Shown here: in pieces, positions 34,739 to 44,137 of the stretch
How positions within the stretch are numbered: the stretch's first letter is position 1
Layout of the letters: each line of letters begins with the position of its first letter
NCBI GenBank assembly: GCA_037176845.1
Contig: JAYKXP010000236.1
Location: forward strand, 1 to 51,874
Reading direction: 5' to 3'
Source of the DNA: Paramarasmius palmivorus
Lineage: Eukaryota > Basidiomycota > Agaricomycetes > Agaricales > Marasmiaceae
DNA: 51,874 nt
The notes under the pieces: model-generated
Seen by the model: the letters and a program-made list of their open reading frames with translations, nothing else
The model's database searches: none
Told to the model about the DNA's origin: nothing
Made by a program: the position numbers and the translations under genes

Positions 34739-36417
34739 GAGTGTTAAAGTGTCCAAAAAATCAATACAGTCCCCGGTAATAACTTTTTGGTCCCCCAGTA
34801 ATAATTTACCTACTTTTGTGACATTCCAGTACATTACGCCCCCCGTAAATAACATAGAAATCCCCCGGTAATAACACTCTTCGATGAAACACCGCCCGGT
34901 AATAATCGGCTATTTCGGCTAAGCTTTTCCCACGCATGTGGCCTATGTCGAACACATCTTGAATGCATCCTCAGTGCTCAGGCATCATGATCTAAGCTCA
35001 AATATAGGTAGGATCTGATCCAGGATATATCTAAGTACTTGAATGTGCAATATTTAGGAGTCCATGACATGTAGAGTATGAAACCTAGCCATGTACTTCT
35101 GTGTGACTTGCCGAAAGGGACTTTCCCACGCATGAACTTTCCAGTGTCGTTCAGAAAGCCAGCGCGCCTCTTGAATGTGAATCATTGCTAAGAGTATTAC
35201 ATTGGGAATAGTCATTGTTGAGTACATTGGGTACTCTTTGGAATTGAACGTCGTGATGGAGCGCTATACTCACAGATGGTAGTCGTACGAGTGAAGGTGA
35301 ACTGACGTCAATTAAGCGCTGAACAAGCGCCGACCTTTCCTCACAAATGCGAAGATTTTTAGGTTGCTTCCATGGGATATAATATGTTAGTGCACGATTG
35401 ATCAAGCTATCAGAGTTGTCTATGGAATCATTGGTAGTATTTATGTACCAAATGCCATGAAACGTAGTCAGAAAGAGCTGACACAATGAAACTAGTGACC
35501 CCTCATTGAACTACATTGTGCAAGAATTGATTGATATCTGGCTAAGTATTTTCCCATGGCATTATGATATCAAGGTGTTTACTGACAGTTGAATAATGGC
35601 AATCTCTGTACAGGAAGGTACTTCCGATATTCTTGCAAGTTCGGCGAGAGGCATTTTGGAGCCTTACGATTTCGGGTAGCTCTTCCAAGTCGCATATGAC
35701 CAATGAGCCAGCTCTCTGAACAAAGCTGAGGACCTTGTCCGTGTGTGGGAAATTCCCTTTCAGAAGTCATTCCATGAATACTCTACACCAAGCTATACAT
35801 TGTTCATACCTTGCTGAATCATATCTAAATGGCAGGGTAGCTATCCAAGTGCAGCTAAAGATGTGCAGATCGCGTGGGAATAGCCCCTATCGGAATGCAG
35901 AGCAAGTGTTCATTACGATTGATAAAGCACCAACTTCAATCCCATACTCATCATACTCAATAACGACTAGTACCAATTTAATACTCTCAGCAGTGAAACA
36001 CATTCAAGAGGTGAGCTGGCTTTCCGAACGACACTGAACACCTTGAGGCTGAAAGTAAAGTACGTGGCTATGGTCCATGTTCTACACATAAGGGACTACT
36101 CAATATTGCATATTCGAGTACTTAAGTATATCCTAGATAAAATCATATACTCAATCGAGCTTAGATCATCTCGCCTGAGCACTGAGGATGCATTCAAGAT
36201 GTGTTCGACATAGGCCACGTGCGTGGGAAACCCTTTTGCCGAAATAGCCGATTATTACCGGGGGGTGTTTTGTCAAAAGTGTTGTTACCGGGGGATTTCT
36301 ATGTTATTTACGGGGGGCGTAATGTACTGGAATATCACAAAAGTATGTATATTATTACCGGGGGAGCGAAAAATTATTACCGGGGACCTGATTTATTTTT
36401 TGAACACTTTAACACTC
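34739..36417. mobile_element. Foldback (palindromic) element, about 1.68 kb
   Basis: The two halves are inverted copies of each other around a centre near 35580. Outer ends are GAGTGTTAAAGTGT and its complement. The outer 250 bp match best, and homology continues with gaps to the centre. Each arm carries five spaced copies of a CCCCCGGTAATAA-like motif (left arm at about 34772, 34791, 34838, 34871, 34905). Inside each arm a 'ttcccacgcatg...gttcagaaagccagc' segment is itself repeated in worn form. There is no transposase; the open frames at 36201-36545 and elsewhere follow the repeat. No clear target duplication is seen. Insertion is supported because flanking DNA on both sides is continuous with 20.87-21.05 kb. 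Confidence 0.75.
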
Positions 36418-36647
36418 GCCTTACAACCGTTTTCACTCTTCTCGAACCCGTGGCTGATATGAATTACATCTCTCTTCAGATCGAACTGATTTGTATACAA
36501 TACATGTCCACCTGTGAGGTACGCGCCAAAAATGTCCGACTATGATTCATACTGCACTATAATGTCAAGTCGGCGCAGTACTTTCGCAGAAGGTCAATCC
36601 TATCCCAGCCATACTCTTCACTTCTATCGACTAGAAAGTACAGTGCC
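36418..36647. repeat. 3' flank of relic D5, shared with D2 and D6
   Basis: 36560-36647 ('cagtactttcgcagaaggtc', 'ttctatcgactag') matches 30705-30800 and 21240-21310. No gene is seen. Confidence 0.5.
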
Positions 36648-37240
36648 TCATTGGGATGATGGTGACTGTCCAGACTCGACATCACGAATAGTGATTACTT
36701 CATTAACCAGGTCTGATCTGCGTTCTGCGGCTCTTGGATTACGACTAGCTGCTTCTTGGCTTTGCGGTAGATTGGGTCGACGATACACCGTGGCTTCTTG
36801 CCCACGTATCGGGAAACTTTGCTGATGGGTTTTATTAACTAAGGTCACTGACTACTAGCAAGATGAGAGAGTACCGCACCAATGAGCAAGGAGAGGAGCA
36901 AATTATTTGTTGCAACGGCTACCATCCCCATACCAGGAAGACGATGATTACGGGAACTGTACACGCATTGAGATAGATGAATGATGGTGGGGGGAATGAC
37001 GTATTATGAAAACTGGTCGAGACGACGCGGAGAATGATAACTTTCCACTTCTTTCTCCAAACCTGATAGCATCGTGATATCTGGCGAATATGTTAACCAA
37101 CATCCGGACCGGAGTGAGCGCTTCAGTTACTATGATAGTGTCCGCTATCAAGCTGAAGATAGAGCGGTGTTCGTTAATCAGGATGGGGATAGACGACAAT
37201 TAGAGGTATTGTACTTGCCTAGAGAAAGGGGGATGAGCAC
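36648..37240 (-). pseudogene. Membrane-protein relic D5
   Basis: A central piece (LIADTII, then ISRCYQVWRKKWKVIIL, then VAVATNNLLLSLLIG read with repairs) is joined directly to a C-terminal tail (NEVITIRDVESGQ, stop at 36648). The N-terminal helices and the LESG...GITASIVIVRV part are missing. It is a D2 paralogue with an internal deletion and frame damage. Confidence 0.7.
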
Positions 37241-37943
37241 TCGTACCTTCTAACCACTACTACAGGCCCCAACTCGCAAGTCAGGATCACGCTTCTCCGA
37301 GTTGATCAACCATACATTCGCATATTACATATTAGGTTGAGACTCATTGCCTTGGCAGTATACCCTTGAAGACAACTTGAAGATGTGCAATTTGGCGATC
37401 AGGTGTCCTTGGATACGGTTAGCAAGGAAGGGAAGGAATAAAATGCAAGGTCGAGAGATGGTTTCAAGCGCAGTGCGACTACTAGGTGTGTAACACCCAC
37501 TATTGCTTAATCTTACACCTGGGATGTTTAAGCCCTTAGCAGATATCTATTTGAGCACTCGATCAGCTCAATGACTTTAGGCATTCCACCGTTTCCCGCT
37601 CACCAAGGTTTCCACACATTCCATTCCTACTTTCACCCATATCCCTAACTATCCCATCTCGTGTGTTATTCCCCTCGAGTTGAGATAATGACGTATCCGA
37701 ATATTTATATGCGTCTCCAGATCAATGGGACGACAAGAAGTGAAATGGTCACCAACGCAACTGCATCGAACTTGGATCGCTCGCTACAATAAATAATATA
37801 CATGCGCAAAATACGACATCAACCGCGTATAATCCCTGGGAGTGCTTGATTTGACTCGGTACTAGGGTACTAACGGAAAGCATTTCTTCTCTAACCGATT
37901 TCATAAGATGAGCCTGACGGTTTCGTGATTTTTTGTAACATAT
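37241..37943. other. Intergenic stretch between D5 and D4
   Basis: 37266-37500 matches 30105-30330. The rest shows no gene. 37905-37943 is the 3' flank shared with D3. Confidence 0.45.
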
Positions 37944-39343
37944 TCATGGCGGCCCAGATTCAATATCGCGACCTATGACGAGTACCTGGGTCTCAACCGA
38001 AGCGTGCTCTTTGCTCCCTTCTGTCTCTCCGATCCCTCTCACTTCTTGAATACCCTCGCCTTGCCGCTGTACTGTTTCAGATCCTCTGACTGTCATTATT
38101 TCGGTCTTCAAGTCGTTGAAAGCAATACCCAAGCTCACGCGGACAATGACAAGGGACGTTGTAGTACCCTAATTAGCACGTCAAAACGGAGATGGCGTAA
38201 TGGGAAACACAGACTCACAGCAATCGAAGGCCAGGCGCGGAGCAGGTTATACTGGATGATTGCATCTCGAGCTTGTTGTTCGTTCCTGCGAGCTCGGTAC
38301 AAGTCGACCTGGAGAGCAGCAATAGTGATCAGAAAGGCAGAATAGATGACGCCCGATTCAAGTCTATAGCAGACATCATGTTACCAGCTTATATCATGAC
38401 TGATCATTAAGCTCACGTTGCAGCGATTATGGTTCGGTGCATCTTGCGTGGCGAATCTTCAACGTATTGCGCAACTTGCCGAGCTATTGAGAATATTTTG
38501 AAGGCTTATAGATGCCACCAGTGTTATTAATCCGCAGGAGATGAAAGGTGTCCTGAAAGTAGCGTACCTATGAGGCAGGAGAGGAATAAATTGTTCAGTG
38601 CAATTCCCCCGATTCCGACTGCGAAGGGCCCCTCGAAGTCTGTAACTCCTAGCACTACAACTACCGAAAGTATGAGTGAGCGTATGAATGAAAGCGATGA
38701 AGAACTACCATGAAAGCCAATGGAAAACAAGAATGGGGAGATGACAACTCTCCATCTCTTTCCCCAGACTATGTAACATCGCCACAGCTACAAGCAAATA
38801 TTAGTAATCTCCAACAACGTTCTTTCGTCAAGTTACCAGAATGATGTCGGCTATCCCACTGAAATTGAATGATTAGCTAGGTTACAGAAGGATAAGGGTG
38901 GCCTGGGCTATGAGCTGACCTACAGGTAACACTAAGAATTAGTGAGAATACCACAAATGGAATCTCTTGTTTACTATGCAAACCTTCATTAACAAAAGCG
39001 GTGTAATCGTGGACAAGGTAGGACTGACCGAAAAAATGAAATATCAGCTGATATCGCGAATCCAAGGTTCAGCGATGCTGCAGCAAACATTATAAGGTTT
39101 GCAAACAAATTGTAATTTTGCAATGTCTTGCCGCGCTTGAATAAAATGTGAGTGCATATGCCGAATATTACCATGTAGACACCTTCTAGACATCAGATGG
39201 AGTTCAAACGTCGCAGCAAGACTCACTTACCATAGAGGCCAGCAACTACCTGAGACATCGCAGATACAATGAGTAATAGAACAATTTGGAAACCGAAGAA
39301 GGCATACTGCAGCGGAGGACAACAGGAGTACTTCTAATTCCAT
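37944..39343 (-). CDS. Multi-spanning membrane protein, DUF6533/DUF6534-like (copy D4)
   Basis: Close paralogue of D3. It starts at ATG 39343 (MELEVLLLSSAA), splices to VVAGLYG and VYMVIFGICTHILFKRGK, then YNLFANLIMFAAASLNL. Later parts are GIADIIL, the WRCYIVWGKRWRVV segment, LNNLFLSCLIG, FKIFSIARQVAQYV, LESGVIYSAFLITIAAL and GVVTSLVIVRVSLGIAFNDL. The tail ends QVLVIGRDIESGPP, stop at 37944-37946. At about 39020-39030 the frame shifts by one inside a run of six T, between SADISF and FGQSYLVHDYTAF. Apart from that the exons are open. Start and first two introns are in the same places as in D3. Confidence 0.68.
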
Positions 39344-39600
39344 CTTGATTATCTGGTGGAAGGTAGGAGATGGAACAACTGCCTTTATATACACTAAATA
39401 TAAATTTGATCAGCAATTGTTCCTGGGTTGATCACCCAGGCAATGCAGTCAATATTGCTGGATCCAGCTTCCTACATGAATACGGGAGACCCGTTAACAA
39501 CGATCAAGATGTCCTGTCCGTTTGAATCGGGAAGTGGCGGTAAACGATCGTGATCCGATTAGTTGCCATACAGACTCACTATGCATATTTAGAGGTACTA
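39344..39600. other. Upstream region of D4, matching that of D3
   Basis: AT-rich 'tttatatacactaaatataa' and the 'acgggagacccgtt' palindrome occur in the same order as upstream of D3. Confidence 0.5.
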
Positions 39601-41700
39601 GCATCGTCAGGCGTCCCGCAGAGTGGAAAAAGGACACCCGAGCGCTCACCGTCTCCCAGCAACGAATGGAATTGGAATTGTACGGTGGGAAGGTAGAGTG
39701 GGCGGGAGTTGGTGCATTCAAGGAAGGCGATATCTTGAGGGGCGGTAGGGTGGCCGAATGTACGGTGGAGGAGGGTGTATCGTCAACTTGACGCTGGGAG
39801 AGAAGGTGGGCGTCAGTGCAGAAGGGGGCAGTCTTTGTGGTTTGATATCCTCATACTCTCCTTCCCCGAAATACCCCAACCCTATTCCTACTGCAGAGAA
39901 CGTAACAAGGTGGAACAGGGTGAGTCGATCCGCATATGACATAGTGAGATATTTGAAAAGGGAGGAGTTATCGAGCATAGAGGTGTGGGGATCTGTACCA
40001 GTCGTTAGTTAGCCAGCGAAACCGACAACGGAAGGTTCTCGATCACCTAGAAGCCTTTTCTGACCCTAACCACCTTCAATCGTCCGGACTCCGTTCTGAC
40101 TGTACATGGAGTTTTCAGAGGCCGTCAGTGACCATATGCGGGAAATAGATAGCGCGTACCATTGCACTAACCACAAAAGAGGTCCATTCAGTTTCAGCTT
40201 CCCATTTCATGTCAAGTATCTTGGAAAGGAGGGATAAGCAAGAGATAAATTTATCATTCGTCTGTTACAGCTTTCTGTAAATATACATTAGCCCTGGTCA
40301 TTATTACGAAACGGAGATTCTATAGAAGAGTGGCACTGACCTTCCGAGCTCGGTTTAACGACAAACGGGTTCGCGACTCCTTGATACAGTAGTTTTTTTA
40401 GAACAGTTCTTGAGTGTCTAACACGGGAATGAGAGATGTAATAATAGCAAAGGGGAGTGGCAGTTCAAGTTTGAGCTACAAGATGCCAGCGAGGCTATGA
40501 AGACTGAGCTGCGGGTAGCTGTATTAGGTATATTTAGGTCGCCAGTAATCGCGGGACATCAAGGAAGGATCAAGATCTCGAAGATGATCACGGTGTGGCG
40601 CACAGACTTTCCGTATTAGACAGACAGAGGATGCTTACTCGTGGCTTAGGATCAGAAGTGAGATATCCTCCAAGGCGAATTTCCACCGCGCGGCTACTTA
40701 CGGGGTCACACCCAAGTACGCTAAACTTAGTCTCGTCGTATTGCTAATTAATATCTTCCAGATATTTAAGAACGGCAGAAGCCATAATCACTTCGCGTCA
40801 ATCAATGGCCAATCCCCATGCACAGGTGTTTCGACATGCTACTCAGCGAATGTCATGGCAAGCTAATCGCGACGCGTAAGGGTGTTTGCACTATATCTCA
40901 AACTAAAGCTATTGCAATTGATAACTCTATGGTTCCACCCAAGGAACACTATTTCTGCACACTTGTCAATGCTCGGGATTGGTTCGAGATGATCGGAGCC
41001 ATGGGAAATGCTGTGGCATTGCGTTTCATCGATCACATAAGTTTAGGGATTGGCCATTACAGTTATTTCTGGGCGTCAGCACGATGAAAAAGGCGGTGTT
41101 GGAACAACACACCGGGAGATGGGACTGCAAGCTCCCGGGCCGTTGCACCCATCATTCCTTTCTACAAGTGATCCCCAAGACCCTCAAGCGTACAATCGCT
41201 GTCATTCTTTCGTTTGCATGGCACACACCTGATAGCAGGGAACCACAGAGGTGCTCTCCTAATATTCGAATTCAAGACAAGCAAGTAGGGGATACAAGAA
41301 GCCGAAAGCCTTTCCTCTGCTTGATCTGATACCACCCCGCGGACGAAAAGTAGAATCGTAGATGGGTTTACGATGGTAGGTGGTAGTCCTCGTATGAAAG
41401 GCAGCGAGGGCAATCTGAGCGGATGCGAGTCTACTCTTAACCTTGTATCTTCCTTCCCCCAAATCCCCAACACCATTCCAACGCAGAGAACATAAGAAGG
41501 TGGAAGAGGGCGAGTCAATCCGCATACGATAATTCAGACCGAGAAGACACATTTTCCGTCCCTGAAACGACGGAGAATCCACGGAGATAGACGGCCATAA
41601 GCCATGTGGCCAATACGCGAGGATGGTGACGCAAGCGAGCTACTTTAGAACTACAACTTCCATCAAGCGGCAATGCAGGTTAATCTAACCCACAATTGGT
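39601..41700. repeat. Worn copy C of the tRNA duplication unit
   Basis: 39740-39800 matches 28395-28470. 41249-41300 ('gaggtgctctcc', 'tattcgaattcaag') is a damaged tRNA-Gln 3' end. 41330-41400 matches 27815-27870, and 41600-41680 is an inverted flanking box. The tRNA-Lys is missing. Two minus-strand frames, 39718-39978 (SYADRLTLFHLVTFSAVGIG) and 41259-41582, share a hydrophobic segment and a following GEGEYE/GEGRYK, so an old small membrane-protein exon may have been part of the unit. Frame 40818-41087 on the plus strand is not recognised. Confidence 0.45.
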
Positions 41701-42160
41701 CCACATCATTCCAATTCCGGGCAAGATGGGTATTCCTGCTTTATCGAGCCTCTCTCCATGACATTAGGAATTGAATCAAACATGATCAAGATTTCCACAT
41801 TGGTACGCACAATTGTCAAGCCTTCGAATCGCTTAAGACTGATGTTCTGCTCTTCATCAAGTAATCTGAACACTAGGGAGTGAAAACGTCGGATCCTAGG
41901 CTCCAAGACCTCTCGCAGGCCATTCTGAGGGTCTGTGTCTTGACGATTTCTCGACCGATATGCGCTAATACGTAATTCAGACAGGATGGCCCGATACGCG
42001 CCTGAAGACTAAGAGATCGATCTAGAAACTGCCACATTCAAGGAAACCCCGAGTCGGGTTGGTGGACTACCTCTTTCAAATTGTGGACAGCAAGTGTTCT
42101 ACTGACTCTGGTGCTTGCTGTCGTAATTGCCTAATTCATTCGTCGTTCTTTCTTGGTGCA

Positions 42161-42612
42161 TCACGTTCTTGTTATCTCCAAAGAAGAAGAGCGTTGAGAC
42201 GAGGGAGCAGCAGGAGATCCCGCTCGCGAAGAAACATCCCGTTCATCTTGGACCGGCGACACCGGAGATGTATGAGTATGTTCATGTCCCGGTACTGGAA
42301 CCTGACCAGACGGTATCCCAGAGTTGAAAAAACCAGAACAAGTGGAACTCGCCTGACGATCCAACAAAGGAATTGCTTCACCATGAGCAGAATATCCCCC
42401 AGGTCAGCCTTGGGGTTCGGCCCAGTGAACTCTAGCTGGAGGTATCTGTTGGTGAGCAGCCTGATCAAATGTGGAACATTCGAAGAATGAGGATAACTGT
42501 GATTCATTGAAATATGAGAATGTGAAGCTGAGTCGAAATAAGGAACAGATGCGGCAGTAGGCAAAGTCTCGCGAGCATGGTGCGAGGGTTGGTTCGGGTG
42601 ATCAGGATCCAT
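42161..42612 (-). pseudogene. Possible broken gene for a Ser/Pro/His-rich protein
   Basis: A frame starting MDPDHPNQPSHHARETLPT can be followed, with one frame change near 42485 and one in-frame TGA near 42400, into SAHGEAIPLLDRQASS and a Ser-rich C-terminus (SPAAPSSQRSSSLEITRT). Composition suits a disordered part of a regulatory protein, but no domain is recognised. It may instead be an exon whose intron borders I have missed. Confidence 0.3.
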
Positions 42613-43536
42613 CCGGACGCATCCGTGGAGGTATTATGTTGGAACATGGTTGATACCAGCGAGATCTCGCAAGATTCGGGAATCGGGTTGATCAAATGTC
42701 GAGAAATGAAAAAACGTCCCGCGGGATAAAATATGTTGAAAAGGGAAAATTTGATATGACGTGAGCCCAGCGTTGTGAAAACGGTCCAAAGTTGATCTTC
42801 TAGGTGTCTTCAGGAAAGGCCCATAACCTGTTATGATAGAGCAACCTAATGATACAACGTGTGAGCTAACGAACTAAGGAGAGTATCAGTAAGTAAATAA
42901 AGGACAATGAATCATACCTCCTCAGACAGACCAGATGATGGTAAAAGGCTGAGGAGGTAGAAACGACGCGTGCGTAGATAAATAAACAAAGTCACATGAT
43001 ACAGTAAAGTCCAAATCCCAACACGAAGGGAGCCATATCTTGATGTTCAAGTTTGTCTTGGCAATCACTGACTCAGACTCGGATATTGATATCAACTCTA
43101 AGACACTGTTTCGACGCATGAATCATCATTCATTGGGTTGATTAAGTCGGTAGCCCTTTAGTGATAGTGCCGATAACGGAGAACTACGATTTGACGTGTA
43201 AACAATTTGATTATTATCCAAGACCACAACATGCAAATTGCTTGAGCTACAATGACCCAGCGGACGACGTGCAGTGCAGAAGATGAGCTATGTTGATCAG
43301 GTACTCCTGGAAAACACCACGAGTCCAAGCAATACAAGGAGTGATTCTTAACAATACTAGTTCACTCAACTAAGTCGACGATTCCAAAGAGTATGTTCCA
43401 TCTATGTAGATCGAGGTTGAACGTTTGAATGCCAAGACAAGTATGTCGGGCTCAATAAGCCGGTGGAAATGAATATACCTTGATCAGATGTTCAGCGCGC
43501 ACGCCTCCAACTATAAGATAGAACTTGTCGAGCTCT
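42613..43536. other. Intergenic stretch, nothing supported
   Basis: It contains only short frames with no motif, no repeat shared with other parts and no RNA gene. Confidence 0.45.
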
Positions 43537-44137
43537 TTATGACGCCCAGAGGTGCAGGGAACACTGAAAGACTGTATTGAATACCTGGAGCATATGTATG
43601 GGATGGAAAAATACCTGAATCATCGTTTGTGAAATCTGCATTCTACCTGGAATCGACGAGTATCTGAATAGCTGTGATAATCTGTCAAGCATGGGTATCC
43701 AAGTGATCGAGAATAATCTTGGAGTGGACGTCAGTTGCCAGTGGTACTTCATAACCGTAGGTGGACGATAGTCGATGTACAATAGAGACCATTCCAACAA
43801 AGCATTTGACCGCCATGATTCCCGAATGCTGGGTCGTGATGCCCAACGGCGAGGATATAGCTTCCGCTCTTGAGGCAGTAGAGATCGTCAACATTTCGCT
43901 TTGCAAGCTACCTTAAAGAGACGATGTCAGCTACCTTTTGACAGAGATTCAACAATTGAGGACGTAGGTGGTGCTCTGAACGAGCTCACAGTCCTTATAC
44001 CTTCGCGTTCGGCCTAACATCGAAACCTCCTGCTCAAGCCTTCTGCACTTAGTCCTTAACGAAGAGATTTCCAGGTCGCGATCTTCGAGATTTTGAGGTA
44101 TCCTATACAGGTGAAGATGAAGGGCCTTGAGCTTCAA
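43537..44137 (-). CDS. Hypothetical spliced gene with a short coiled coil
   Basis: A minus-strand exon (frame from about 44137) contains LEDRDLEISSLRTKCRRLEQ with heptad-like spacing. It ends at a GTATAAGG donor after GRTRR, followed by an acceptor-like AAAAG near 43938. A further frame downstream contains SPLGITTQHSGIMAVKCF and ends at 43685. The start and the number of exons are uncertain and no family is recognised. The coiled coil suggests a protein-interaction role at most. Confidence 0.3.

Noticed and set aside
34739..36417. Retroviral or LTR-type element
   Set aside because: The ends are inverted, not direct, and no gag/pol or primer-binding features are visible.
36201..36545. 114-codon frame with YRG/GG repeats
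   Set aside because: It is a translation of the repeated CCCCCGGTAATAA motif in the foldback arm.
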